Assembly: GCF_014211915.1 (NCBI RefSeq)
Contig: NZ_CP060040.1
Span: 1-64,000, forward strand
From: Burkholderia cenocepacia
GTDB lineage: Bacteria; Pseudomonadota; Gammaproteobacteria; Burkholderiales; Burkholderiaceae
Direction of reading: 5' to 3'
DNA length: 64,000 nucleotides
Below are positions 21,252 through 30,354 of this stretch, piece after piece. The translations under genes and the position numbers were made by a program. The stretch's first letter is position 1. Every line of letters begins with the position of its first letter. The notes below the pieces were generated by a model, which worked only from the letters and a program-made list of their open reading frames with translations, did not search any database and had not been told where the DNA came from.

Positions 21252-21311
21252 TGCGTGCGGAATCATGCAGCGATTTCGATTCGTACTGCGATGTAGAAGA
21301 TGCGGAGACGG

Positions 21312-21336
21312 TGACGAAAACGTCATGAAGCGGTCA
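21312..21336 (+). promoter_or_regulatory. Operator-like motif copy 7 (second DUF4148 gene)
   Basis: TGACG-N6-TCAT-N7-TCA; the left part TGACG-AAAA-CGTCA is a perfect inverted repeat. It lies 68 bp before the DUF4148 start at 21405, the same kind of position as copies 1 and 2. Confidence 0.6.
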
Positions 21337-21404
21337 CGCATCCGCACCGCCGCGGGATCAAAGTGAAGGCTCCTGTCACGGAATTCCAGTAAGGAGCCCA
21401 CCCC

Positions 21405-21680
21405 ATGAACATTCCGCGTCCGCTGATCGCCATTGCCGCCGTCGCGCTGTCGATTGCCGCTTTCTCGCAGGCCGTGGCCGCGCAGCCGAAGAGCCGCCAG
21501 GAAGTGATTCAGGAACTCGTGCGTGCGCGCCACGACGGCGTGATCCCGAGCCCGAATCACGACTATCCGGCGAGCCCGGCCGCCGTCGCGCGCAATCAGG
21601 AGATTCATCGCTCGACCGTTCATCGCGGCGAGAATACGCCGATGGTCGATACACACGACAACCGCTTCGCGGTGCTTTGA
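21405..21680 (+). CDS. DUF4148 secreted protein (second copy)
   Basis: A 91-residue protein with a signal peptide (residues 1-25, ending AVAAQ) and a DUF4148 domain: KSRQEVIQELVRARHDGVIPSPNHDYPASPAAVARNQEIH. It resembles the DUF4148 protein encoded at 18908-19195 in core motif and size, including the C-terminal D-T-H-D-N-R tail versus T-D-N-H-D-N there. It starts after AAGGAG (21391-21396). An operator-like motif lies 68 bp upstream. The next gene follows in 61 bp and is probably co-transcribed. Confidence 0.88.
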   Translation: MNIPRPLIAIAAVALSIAAFSQAVAAQPKSRQEVIQELVRARHDGVIPSPNHDYPASPAAVARNQEIHRSTVHRGENTPMVDTHDNRFAVL

Positions 21681-21741
21681 TCGTTCACTTGCGGCGGCCG
21701 GGATGACGCCCGCCGGTTGCCTTTACGGAAAGGAGAGTGCG

Positions 21742-22230
21742 ATGCGCCATGTCGCGAAAGGAATCGTACTGGCGGCGTGCCTGATGTCGACGGCCGCGAT
21801 GGCGGCCGGCTGGCCGGAACGTGCGCTGTCGCACGCGCCGGCGCACGACGTCGGCCGCCGCGCGAACGAGCGGATGCACTGCGAATTTGCTGCCGTGCCG
21901 GCTGGTGCGTGGACCGCGACGTTCGCGCGCGGGCAATGCGAAGTCGACAACGGCCGGTTGACGTTCGTGCCGGCCGATGCGGGCGACGAGAAACGGATCG
22001 TGCTCGGCGACGTCCGTACCGCGTCGCATCAATCGCGCAAGCTGAAGGAACAACTGCAGCTGACGATGCGCGACGAAGTGATCGCACTGAACGTGCTGAC
22101 CGACGATGGCAGCCGCAAATCACGCGAACATGCGATCGACCTGTGGACCGCACTGCGCAATGAAGGTGTCACGCCGGTCAACGGCACGCGCATCGTCGAC
22201 ACCTATCCGACCGGCGCGACGACCTGGTAA
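21742..22230 (+). CDS. Secreted hypothetical protein
   Basis: A 162-residue protein with a signal peptide (MRHVAKGIVLAACLMSTAAMAAG, cleavage after about residue 21). The start at 21742 was chosen for AAAGGAGAG (21729-21737); an upstream ATG at 21703 adds 13 residues that do not fit a signal peptide. The mature chain has two cysteines (MHCEFAAV, RGQCEVDNG) and a C-terminal strand-helix pattern (DGSRKSREHAIDLWTALRNEGVTPVNGTRIVDTYPTG). I do not recognise the family. It is probably periplasmic and co-transcribed with the DUF4148 gene. Confidence 0.65.
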   Translation: MRHVAKGIVLAACLMSTAAMAAGWPERALSHAPAHDVGRRANERMHCEFAAVPAGAWTATFARGQCEVDNGRLTFVPADAGDEKRIVLGDVRTASHQSRKLKEQLQLTMRDEVIALNVLTDDGSRKSREHAIDLWTALRNEGVTPVNGTRIVDTYPTGATTW

Positions 22231-22256
22231 GCGCCGCGCCGTCGTGCGCGGCTTAC
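22228..22256. terminator. GC-rich hairpin between convergent genes
   Basis: GCCGCGC (22233-22239) and GCGCGGC (22246-22252) pair around CGTCGT, flanked by TAA and TTA that are the two stop codons. There is no U-tract on either strand. It could stall both convergent transcripts. Confidence 0.35.
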
Positions 22257-22978
22257 CCGGCCTTCACCGATCCTTCGATCAGGAAGAACACGATGAAGCC
22301 GATGAAGAACGCGGCCGTCGCGAACGGCGTTTCGGGCACCTCGTGCGCTTCGACCAGCAATTCCTCGGTGACGAGGTACAACAGTGCGACGGTGCCCAGC
22401 CCCAGAAGCGCCGCATAGATATTCGCCGGCAGTCCGGCGAACGCCGCATTGCCGGCAACGGCCGCGACGCTCAGCAGCGCCGCCAGCGCGACCGGCACGA
22501 CGATCGCCAGCATGCGGCCGACGCCGGCCGCAGCCAGCGCCGCGCTGACCGACAGCGCGAGGAACAGCACCTCGAGCGTCAGTGCAACGGTCAGGATGAT
22601 GCCGCTTTCGTCGCTCGCGGAAAAGGCGATGCCGAGCACCAGGCCGTCGACCACGAGGTCGATCGCGGTGACGATGATCAGGCTCACCGGCAAACGCGCG
22701 TCCTCGAAGCGCGTCTCGATCGCGCCCGACAGCGCGCGGATCGCCAGCATCAGCGCGATGCCGAGCACGAAACCGACGACGACCGGAAACAGCGCATGCG
22801 CGCGGTCCTGCGGCAGCAGTTCGAGCGCGGCCGCCGCGAACACGATGCCGCCGGTGAAATGCTGGATCACGCTCGACGTTTTCGGGCCGGGCGCGCGCCA
22901 CGCGGCCGCGAGGGCGCCAAAACAGGCCGCCAGCACGGGCGGTAACGTGAGCAGCGCAAGCTTCGCGGTCGGTGTCAT
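22253..22978 (-). CDS. ZIP-family metal permease
   Basis: A 241-residue protein with about eight membrane helices. ZIP signatures: HFTGGIVFAAAALELLPQD in helix 2, then DLVVDGLVLGIAFS (helix 4) and LTLEVLFLALSVSAAL (helix 5), which supply the polar metal-site residues, although the usual histidine of H-x-x-x-E is replaced by D-G and E-x-x-F here. That makes the substrate uncertain; zinc or another divalent cation is typical. The start has a GGAC sequence before the ATG. It is convergent with the secreted-protein gene and divergent in neighbourhood from metabolic genes. Confidence 0.8.
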   Translation of the reverse strand: MTPTAKLALLTLPPVLAACFGALAAAWRAPGPKTSSVIQHFTGGIVFAAAALELLPQDRAHALFPVVVGFVLGIALMLAIRALSGAIETRFEDARLPVSLIIVTAIDLVVDGLVLGIAFSASDESGIILTVALTLEVLFLALSVSAALAAAGVGRMLAIVVPVALAALLSVAAVAGNAAFAGLPANIYAALLGLGTVALLYLVTEELLVEAHEVPETPFATAAFFIGFIVFFLIEGSVKAG

Positions 22979-23142
22979 GAGTCCTCTCGGCGGGTGGCGT
23001 GGCGCAGCGGGCGCTGCGCCGCACGATCGTACGCACCGGGCATCGCCCCGGCATCAACCGGGGATTGAACACCTTGAAGCCGCTCCAGAGTCAAGCGGTT
23101 TGATGCGGACGCACCGGCAAGCGGCCGGCGTGCCCGTTGCGG

Positions 23143-24438
23143 TCAAAGCTGCGCGAGCGCCTGGTCGAGATCGGCGAGCAGGTCGTCGATATGCTCGATG
23201 CCGATCGACAGCCGCACCGTTTCCTCCTTCACGCCGGCCTTCGCAAGTTCGGCCGGCGACAACTGACGGTGCGTGGTCGAGGCCGGGTGCGTCGCGAGCG
23301 ACTTGGTATCGCCGATGTTGACGAGCCGCGTGAACAGCTTCAGCGCATCCTGGAACTTCGCGCCGCCGTCGCGGCCGCCCTTCACACCGAACGTCAGGAT
23401 GCCCGGCGCCCGGCCCGACAGGTAGCGGGCGACGAGCGGATGATCGGGGTGATCGGGCAGGCCCGCATAGTTCACCCATTCGACGTGCTCGTGGCGCGCG
23501 AGATGCTGCGCGATCTTCAGCGCGTTGTCGCTGATCCGCTCGACCCGCAGCGCGAGCGTCTCGATCCCCTGCAGGATCTGGAACGCGTTGAACGGCGAGA
23601 TCGCCGCGCCCATGTTGCGCAGCGGCACCACGCGGGCGCGGCCGATATACGCGGCCGGCCCGAACGCTTCGGTATAGACGACGCCGTGATAGCTGACGTC
23701 CGGCTCGTTCAGCCGCTTGAAGCGGTCCGCGTGCTCGGCCCACGGGAATTTGCCCGAATCGACGATCGCGCCGCCGAGGCTCGTGCCGTGCCCGCCGAGA
23801 TACTTCGTCAGCGAATGCACGACGATGTCCGCGCCGTGCTCGAACGGGCGCAGCAGGTATGGCGACGGCACCGTGTTGTCGACGATCAGCGGAATGCCGT
23901 GGCGATGCGCGACTGCCGCGAGCGCGGCGATGTCGGTGACGTTGCCGAGCGGGTTGCCGACCGATTCCGCGAAGATCGCCTTCGTGCGCGCATCGATCAG
24001 CGGCTCGAACGAGGAAGGGTCGAGCGGGTCGGCGAAGCGCGTGGTGATCCCGTATTGCGGCAGCGTGTGCGCGAACAGGTTGTAGGTGCCGCCATACAGC
24101 GAACTCGCGGACACGATGTTGTCGCCGGCTTCGGCGATCGTCTGGATCGCGTACGTGACGGCGGCTTGCCCCGACGCCAGCGCGAGCGCGCCGATGCCGC
24201 CCTCGAGCGCGGCGATCCGCTGCTCGAGCACGTCCGTCGTCGGGTTCATGATCCGCGTGTAGATGTTGCCCTGGACCTTCAGGTCGAACAGGTCGGCGCC
24301 GTGCTGCGTGTCGTCGAATGCGTACGCAACGGTCTGGTAGATCGGGACGGCGACCGCGCGCGTGGTCGGGTCGGGACGATAACCGCCGTGCACGGCGATG
24401 GTTTCGAGACGCCAGTTCGAATGGGCCTGATCGGTCAT
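23143..24438 (-). CDS. metY: O-acetylhomoserine sulfhydrylase (PLP enzyme)
   Basis: A 431-residue Cys/Met-metabolism PLP enzyme. The N-terminal ETIAVHGGYRPDPTTRAVAVPIYQT is diagnostic of O-acetylhomoserine aminocarboxypropyltransferase. The PLP phosphate site is in LASGQAAVTYAI, the ring-stacking region in SLYGGTYNLF, and the Schiff-base lysine is K212 in HSLTKYLGGHGTSLGG. It makes homocysteine from O-acetylhomoserine and sulfide, the direct-sulfuration route to methionine. The start has GGAG 8 bp upstream, and a TATAAT box lies 50 bp upstream. No SAM riboswitch was seen in the 149-bp leader. Confidence 0.93.
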   Translation of the reverse strand: MTDQAHSNWRLETIAVHGGYRPDPTTRAVAVPIYQTVAYAFDDTQHGADLFDLKVQGNIYTRIMNPTTDVLEQRIAALEGGIGALALASGQAAVTYAIQTIAEAGDNIVSASSLYGGTYNLFAHTLPQYGITTRFADPLDPSSFEPLIDARTKAIFAESVGNPLGNVTDIAALAAVAHRHGIPLIVDNTVPSPYLLRPFEHGADIVVHSLTKYLGGHGTSLGGAIVDSGKFPWAEHADRFKRLNEPDVSYHGVVYTEAFGPAAYIGRARVVPLRNMGAAISPFNAFQILQGIETLALRVERISDNALKIAQHLARHEHVEWVNYAGLPDHPDHPLVARYLSGRAPGILTFGVKGGRDGGAKFQDALKLFTRLVNIGDTKSLATHPASTTHRQLSPAELAKAGVKEETVRLSIGIEHIDDLLADLDQALAQL

Positions 24439-24487
24439 GGGTGCTCCGTTTGTTGTTGTGAAGGTCGAGGGGGCCTGCCGTCCGGCG

Positions 24488-24493
24488 ATTATA
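24488..24493 (-). promoter_or_regulatory. metY: -10 box of the sulfhydrylase promoter
   Basis: A perfect TATAAT on the minus strand 50 bp before the start codon. The -35 region is poor, so an activator may be required. Confidence 0.5.
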
Positions 24494-24587
24494 GGAGCAC
24501 GTGTGCCGCTACCCTTAGAACGAATGGTGGGTTGCTTATGGGGGCGCGGCGCATAGAATGCCCTTGTCCGCAAACGACAGGTGCGCG

Positions 24588-25257
24588 ATGAATCAGGATC
24601 GGTGGAACCAGGTGGATGCGTATTTCTCGGCGACGCTCGTGCCGTCCGACGCCGTGCTCGACGCCGCGCTCGCGGCGAGCGACGCGGCCGGGCTGCCGGC
24701 GATCAACGTCGCGCCGAACCAGGGCAAGCTGCTGCAACTGCTCGCGACGATCCGCGGCGCGCGACGGATTCTCGAAGTCGGTACGCTCGGCGGCTACAGC
24801 ACGATCTGGCTGGCACGCGCATTGCCGCCGGGCGGCTCGCTGGTGACGCTCGAGCTAAACCCGGCACACGCGAAGGTCGCGACGGAGAACATCGCGCGCG
24901 CCGGGTTTGCGCAAGTCGTGTCGGTGGTGGTCGGCAGCGCGAAGGATAGTCTTGCGCGGCTCATCGACGCCGGGGAGGCGCCGTTCGACTTCGTTTTCAT
25001 CGATGCGGACAAGGACAACAACGCCGTTTATCTCGACGCGGCACTGAAAGCTGTCGCGGCCCGGCACGGTGATCGTCGTCGACAACGTCGTGCGTGGCGG
25101 GCGCGTGGCCGATCCGGACAATCGCGAGCCGGACGTGGTCGGCGTGCGCGAGGGGTTCGCGCGCCTCGTGGCCGAGCCGGCGCTCGCGACGACAGCCGTG
25201 CAGACGGTCGGGCAGAAGGGCTGGGACGGGTTCTCGATCTCGATCGTCGGTGCGTGA
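24588..25257 (+). pseudogene. SAM-dependent O-methyltransferase, frameshifted
   Basis: An O-methyltransferase of the caffeoyl-CoA/catechol family 3 type, about 222 residues if intact. The first frame gives RILEVGTLGGYSTIWLARALP (SAM site) and DFVFIDADKDNNAVYLDAALK (metal site), then turns to nonsense. The second frame resumes at VIVVDNVVRGGRVADP and runs to the normal end WDGFSISIVGA. Removing one A from AAA at 25047-25049 restores LKLSRPGTVIVVDNV, a typical family sequence. So a +1 insertion breaks the gene after about residue 154. It could be a real mutation or an assembly error. A TAGAAT -10 lies near 24553. Confidence 0.85.
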
Positions 25258-25266
25258 CGTGGTGCG

Positions 25267-26418
25267 TCAGTGCGGGTTGGCTGCCGCATCGGCCCGTCGA
25301 TACAGGCGTGGCCATTGATCGTCGAACAGGCCGTTGCAACTTCCGTGCGTGGCGATATCGCTGAGCACGAAGTGCCGGCCGTCGAAGATCCACGATGCGG
25401 TCGAGCCGCAATCGCCGGCACTGCGCAGTCTGACCTTGCTCGATAGCGTCGCGCTGGCGGGATCGTAGCCGGCGTCGGTCAGTTCGTTTGCGAACGACGC
25501 CGAATCGAGTCCCGCGTTCGCGTTCTCGCCGAAATTCATCGCCGTCGGCGAGTAGGGCGCAGTTCGCCGCACGCGATACCACAGGTCGGTGTGGTTATAC
25601 ATGCTGCTGGTCTGGCACGGTATCGCGACCAGCGCTTCGTCGGCGGAGACCGCCACGGCAGTCGACGCCTTCCTGCGATCGCTCGCCGGCATTTCGTCTT
25701 CGACATCGGCCGCACATTGCTTCACGTCGCCGCCGAACTTCGCGAGCACCGCATCGACGAGCGGCCGTTGCTCCGCGGCCGACAGGTTTGCGACGGCCGG
25801 GGCCGGCGTGACGGCGGGTGGCAGTGCCGGTGCGACGGGCACCGCCGACGCCGGCCGGGTGCCCGGGCGCAGCAACGCCGTGACGGTGCCGACACGGCCC
25901 TGCGTGTCGTCGATCAACAGCAGCGCGGCACTCAATCCCGTCAACGGTGTGCGGGCGGTTTGTGCCGACGCCGGATCGCCGAAGCTCAGCAGTTGCGCAT
26001 TGCGCGACGCGGTGAGCCATGCGGCAACCGTTGCCGGATCGTTGGTCCGGATCCGGAACGGGTGCGCGTCGTCATCGTCCGGTTTGCCGCGGAACGCATG
26101 CCATCGGGCCGCCATTGCATCGAACGGGCGACCATCCACGCGTGCGCTGCGCAGGTCCAGCGGCGCCGACGCATAGATGTCGAGCGAGGCTTGCGCATCC
26201 GGGCCGGCATCGCGCGTCACGCGCAGGATGAGGCTCGTGCGTGCGTCATCGATATCGTCCGCGTGGCTTTCGGCAATGCAGCGGTTGACGTTGTCGCAAA
26301 CGATCGACCAGTTCTTGAAGTCGCGTTCGACCGGTGGCCGCGCGAGCGGGCGAGCCTCGGCAACGAACGGGGAAACGGCGAGGAGGGCGGCGATGGCGAG
26401 CGAAAGGCGGTGCGACAT
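25267..26418 (-). CDS. DUF1176 periplasmic protein
   Basis: A 383-residue protein with a signal peptide (residues 1-23, ending PFVAEA). It starts the mature chain with DFKNWSIVCDNVNRCIAE, a characteristic DUF1176 opening, continues with a first domain (about 25-170), a proline/alanine linker (SAVPVAPALPPAVTPAPAV), and a second domain ending in a paired-cysteine region (GDCGSTASWIFDGRHFVL, HGSCNGLFDDQWPRLYR). DUF1176 is periplasmic and of unknown function. The start at 26418 was chosen for the signal sequence; the open frame extends 40 residues upstream. It ends 10 bp from the O-methyltransferase end, convergent. Confidence 0.85.
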   Translation of the reverse strand: MSHRLSLAIAALLAVSPFVAEARPLARPPVERDFKNWSIVCDNVNRCIAESHADDIDDARTSLILRVTRDAGPDAQASLDIYASAPLDLRSARVDGRPFDAMAARWHAFRGKPDDDDAHPFRIRTNDPATVAAWLTASRNAQLLSFGDPASAQTARTPLTGLSAALLLIDDTQGRVGTVTALLRPGTRPASAVPVAPALPPAVTPAPAVANLSAAEQRPLVDAVLAKFGGDVKQCAADVEDEMPASDRRKASTAVAVSADEALVAIPCQTSSMYNHTDLWYRVRRTAPYSPTAMNFGENANAGLDSASFANELTDAGYDPASATLSSKVRLRSAGDCGSTASWIFDGRHFVLSDIATHGSCNGLFDDQWPRLYRRADAAANPH

Positions 26419-26636
26419 GACGGTTCGTATCGACTGTGGATGGACGGGCGGAAGATGTCGGACTGCAAGCGCATCGTCAGCAGGCGGGGCAGGTCGAAGG
26501 CTGCGGCGCATGCGGCGGCGCGCTGTGCCGAACGGCATCGAGTATACCGCTGCGATGGGCTGTGAATCGTGACGACGACACGTAGTACGCGGGCACGATC
26601 GTTGCTCGCCTGCATTGATCGGACGAGTGCGGATGC

Positions 26637-26668
26637 AAAAATGGCGCGATCCCCGGAGGCATCGCGCC
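26637..26668 (-). terminator. Rho-independent terminator of the RNA-repair operon
   Basis: On the minus strand GGCGCGAT (26668-26661) pairs with ATCGCGCC (26650-26643), with further CC/GG pairing inside, followed by ATTTTTG (26642-26636). It lies about 10 bp after the stop of the nucleotidyltransferase gene, fixing the 3' end of the slipin-rtcB-nucleotidyltransferase transcript. Confidence 0.85.
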
Positions 26669-26676
26669 GTTCACTT

Positions 26677-27492
26677 TCATCGGCCGTCGACCACGTCGCG
26701 CAGGAACGCGTCGAGCATCGCCACGTCGCCCCACGGCCGCTTGTATTCGCGATCGTGTTCGGCATCGGCGAGCATCGTCTCGACCAGCGCGTGGATCGCC
26801 GGCCGGCGCGGCCCGTATTCGCTTTCGTTCGCGCTCATCTTAAGCGCGAGCAACGCATCGAGCTCCGCGCGCACCGTCGGCTCGTGCACGGTCCCGTCGA
26901 CGAGATCGACGAAGCGCATCGGCGGCATGCCGAGCCCCATGTCGATCCAGCGGACCGCAAGCAGCGGACGCAGTACGTACAGGTACTTCTTGTAACGCAC
27001 CGTGTCGCCTTGCAGATAGCCGCGAAAATTTTTCTTCGCCATCGCGAGGTAGTGATGACGCCCGCGTACCGGCGAGAAGAACGCCGATGCCAGCGACCTG
27101 AGCCGCGGCGCCCAGCGCGCATCTTCGCGATACACGACGGGCGAGTCGAGCCATTCGAGCAGCGTCGGATTCGAGCGTCGCAGCAGTTGCAGCGCCTTGC
27201 GCAATTCCCAGCCGCTGACGTCGAGCTCGTCGTCGAGCGGCCGCTCGATCACGTCGCGTTGCGGTTCGACGCTCAGGTACCAGTCGCGCCGGTGTGCGTA
27301 CACGAAGCGTACGTCGTAATCGCTGTCCGGCGAAGCGAATCCCCAGCCGCGGCTGCCCGATTCGCACGCGAACAGCACGCATACATCATGGCGGCGTTCG
27401 ACTTCCGCGAGCTCCGCCATCACGCGTGCCCGCACCGCCGGGTCGATCGGATGCGCGCTGCGCACGGTCGTCATTGCCTTGTCGGTTTTCAT
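26677..27492 (-). CDS. RlaP-type DNA polymerase beta-fold nucleotidyltransferase
   Basis: A 271-residue nucleotidyltransferase. The polymerase-beta core is FACESGSRGWGFASPDSDYDVRFVYAHR: G-S-R-G-W-G with the D-x-D metal-binding pair in DSDYD. The rest is helical, with a lysine/arginine-rich region (MAKKNFRGYLQGDTVRYKKYLYVLRPLL) suited to RNA binding. Family PF10127 (RlaP) is known for association with RtcB RNA-repair operons, proposed to modify or restore RNA ends. Third gene of the operon, 55 bp after rtcB; start 27492 follows AAAGGA. A terminator follows directly. Which RNA it acts on is unknown. Confidence 0.85.
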   Translation of the reverse strand: MKTDKAMTTVRSAHPIDPAVRARVMAELAEVERRHDVCVLFACESGSRGWGFASPDSDYDVRFVYAHRRDWYLSVEPQRDVIERPLDDELDVSGWELRKALQLLRRSNPTLLEWLDSPVVYREDARWAPRLRSLASAFFSPVRGRHHYLAMAKKNFRGYLQGDTVRYKKYLYVLRPLLAVRWIDMGLGMPPMRFVDLVDGTVHEPTVRAELDALLALKMSANESEYGPRRPAIHALVETMLADAEHDREYKRPWGDVAMLDAFLRDVVDGR

Positions 27493-27547
27493 CGTTGTCG
27501 TTTTCCTTTCGTTGTGCGCGGCCGCTGGCCCTCGGCCGCACACCGCG

Positions 27548-28771
<1,224 letters not shown>

Positions 28772-28832
28772 TTGCTTCACCTGATTCATTTCGGGACCGG
28801 TGCGACACATCTGCATCGCGCCGGAGCCTGCA

Positions 28833-29972
28833 TTACGTGCCCTTGATGCTGACGAGCCCGTTCAGCACCTGGTCGAGACCGCCGAACACCGAGATGCGGT
28901 CGATCCGTTCCGCGACGCGCTCGAGCGTTTCCAGCTCCTTGAGCCGCAGTGCGGTCGGGTTTTCTTCCATCACCTTCGCGGTGTTCAGCAGCGAACGCGT
29001 GGCCGCCGTTTCCTCGCGGCGGCGAATCACGTTCGCCTGCGCGGATTTCTCCGCTTCGACCACCTGCGCGAGGATCGTCTTCATGTCGCCCGGTAGCACG
29101 ATATCCTTCACGCCGACGCTGCGCACGTCCACGCCCGAACCGTCGAGACGGGCGCGCACCTGCGCGATCACGACCTCGTCGAGCGACTGCTTGTCCTCGA
29201 GCAACTCGTCGAGCGAGCGCGTGCCGACCGCCGAACGCAGCGCGAACTGCAACTCGCGATACAGGTGTTCGACCGGCTTCTGCAACTGGTCGAATGCATG
29301 CAGCACGTCCGCATAACGCCACGTCGCCGACAGGTTCAGCCGCAGCGCGACCTTGTCGCGCGTCAGGATTTCCTGCCCGCCGACCTCGATCGCCTGCAAG
29401 CGCAGATCGACCAGCTCGACCGCGACGTCGCGGTTGAAGCGCCAGAACGCCGACGCGCCCGCGTCCAGCAACCGCTCGATCTTGCCGTCGACCTTCAGCA
29501 CGCCGACGTGGTACGCCGGCACCTGCGCCAGCAGCACGCCCGTCAGCCCCGCCACGCCGCGCGCACGCAGAGACGGTTGCGCGATGCGCTTCACGAGCGC
29601 GGCGGGCAGCATGCTGTCCTGCGCGAGATCGATGCGCTCCAGCCGGTGCGCGGTCAGGCCGCGCCAGTACAGCCGGCGCGTGCCCGGCGCCAGAATCTCG
29701 ACGAGCACGTCGTCTTCGTAGCGCAGGCCGGCTTCGTCGTCGGCGAGATCCATCGCGACGAAATACCGCGCGAGCACGTCCGGTGCGTCGTGACGCAGGT
29801 AGTCGGCCAGCGCTTCGTCGGCGAGCGGCGCGTCGAGACGCGCGGTCTGCACCGACAGGCGCTTGAACGGATCGAAGGCCTTGAACACGCCCGGTTCCAG
29901 CACCTTCACGAAATCGCCCTCGCTCATCAGCAGCGCGCGTTCGTTCTTTTTCACCACATGACGCTTCCACAT
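28833..29972 (-). CDS. SPFH/band-7 (slipin-like) protein of the RNA-repair operon
   Basis: A 379-residue SPFH-domain protein. The N-terminal region (MWKRHVVKKNERALLMSEGDF) has no transmembrane helix, unlike classic slipins. The SPFH core covers about residues 125-260 (TGVLLAQVPAYHVGVLKVDGKI, VALRLNLSATWRYADV, ALRSAVGTRSLDELLEDKQ, GVDVRSVGVKDIVLPGDMKTILAQVVEAEKSAQANVIRRREETAATRSLLNTAKVMEENPTALRLKELE), followed by a coiled coil to the end. Band-7 proteins are recurrent partners of RtcB/RlaP; a scaffold for repair is inferred. AAAAGGAC precedes the ATG. It is the first gene after the structured tRNA-like leader and sigma-54 promoter. Confidence 0.88.
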   Translation of the reverse strand: MWKRHVVKKNERALLMSEGDFVKVLEPGVFKAFDPFKRLSVQTARLDAPLADEALADYLRHDAPDVLARYFVAMDLADDEAGLRYEDDVLVEILAPGTRRLYWRGLTAHRLERIDLAQDSMLPAALVKRIAQPSLRARGVAGLTGVLLAQVPAYHVGVLKVDGKIERLLDAGASAFWRFNRDVAVELVDLRLQAIEVGGQEILTRDKVALRLNLSATWRYADVLHAFDQLQKPVEHLYRELQFALRSAVGTRSLDELLEDKQSLDEVVIAQVRARLDGSGVDVRSVGVKDIVLPGDMKTILAQVVEAEKSAQANVIRRREETAATRSLLNTAKVMEENPTALRLKELETLERVAERIDRISVFGGLDQVLNGLVSIKGT

Positions 29973-30202
29973 ATTTTTGTCCTTTTATTCAATGGCCGCC
30001 GGGTAACGCGCATCGTGCGGATCGCGGGGCGACGCAATCGGGCGGGCGGCGCGCTGGCCGGCGTCGAAGCGCATGGCGACGCCTGCTGCATTGCGTCGTC
30101 GTGCGCCTTCGCGCGGGCCGTGCGGCCGCCCGGCCGATCGCGCGGAACCGCAACCGGTCCGACGCGCGGCGGGCCTGTCGGCCCGCACCGGCGGGTACTG
30201 CC

Positions 30203-30232
30203 TTCATACGAGACCGTCCTTGCGGACAGCGT
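30203..30232 (-). ncRNA. GNRA-capped hairpin after the tRNA-like module
   Basis: On the minus strand CTGTCC-GCAA-GGACGG (30229-30214) forms a 6-bp stem with one U-G pair and a GCAA tetraloop, directly after the tRNA-like module. It is a further structured element of the leader RNA, perhaps a processing or stacking unit. Confidence 0.4.
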
Positions 30233-30301
30233 TCGAGCGGGATTCGAACCCGCCACCGGCCGGCTTTCGCCGGCTGCTCCACCTGGCTGAGCTTTCGAAC
30301 A
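30230..30301 (-). ncRNA. tRNA-like RNA module with GAAA-capped anticodon arm
   Basis: On the minus strand this 72-nt segment folds exactly like a class I tRNA except for the anticodon arm. A 7-bp acceptor pairs UGUUCGA with UCGAACG (one U-G). Two linker bases follow, then the D arm (GCUC/GAGC, 9-nt loop with GG), then A26. The anticodon arm is replaced by GCCGGC-GAAA-GCCGGC, a perfect 6-bp stem with a GNRA tetraloop. A 5-nt variable region and a canonical T arm (GCGGG/CCCGC, loop TTCGAAT) complete it. No anticodon and no encoded CCA exist, so it cannot decode. It lies in the leader of the RtcB operon. The closest known parallel is the tRNA-like domain of bacterial Y RNA YrlA. Confidence 0.85.
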
Positions 30302-30303
30302 AT

Positions 30304-30350
30304 GGGCGCCCCGGGATTCGAACCCGGGCGAAGCATCCTGGTGCGCGCCC
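30304..30350 (-). ncRNA. Minimal tRNA-like module (acceptor plus T arm)
   Basis: On the minus strand GGGCGC(G) (30350-30344) pairs with GGCGCCC (30310-30304) as a 6-bp acceptor. It encloses a canonical T arm, CCGGG/CCCGG with loop TTCGAAT (30327-30311). Between them is only a 16-nt linker with a weak GCA/TGC hairpin whose loop holds CCAGGA. D and anticodon arms are therefore absent or rudimentary. It is separated from the fuller tRNA-like module by three bases. A longer alternative acceptor strand (GTGCGCC, 30415-30409) is possible. Not a functional tRNA. Confidence 0.65.
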
Positions 30351-30354
30351 CTTT

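Larger units (their letters stand above)
21090..21404. other. Divergent intergenic region with overlapping operator motifs
   Basis: This 315-bp spacer between the porin and the second DUF4148 gene has no ORF of its own. It contains three operator-like copies: a minus-strand copy (21216-21240) that overlaps a plus-strand copy (21227-21251), and a third plus-strand copy at 21312-21336. The surrounding DNA is less GC-rich than the coding sequence. Confidence 0.6.

Noticed and set aside
24439..24587. A SAM riboswitch in front of the sulfhydrylase gene
   Set aside because: No SAM-I or SAM-II conserved core was found in the 149-bp leader.
30230..30350. Functional tRNA genes, suggested by two GGTTCGAATCC boxes
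   Set aside because: Neither module has an anticodon loop or encoded CCA, and one lacks D and anticodon arms altogether; they are tRNA-like, not tRNAs.
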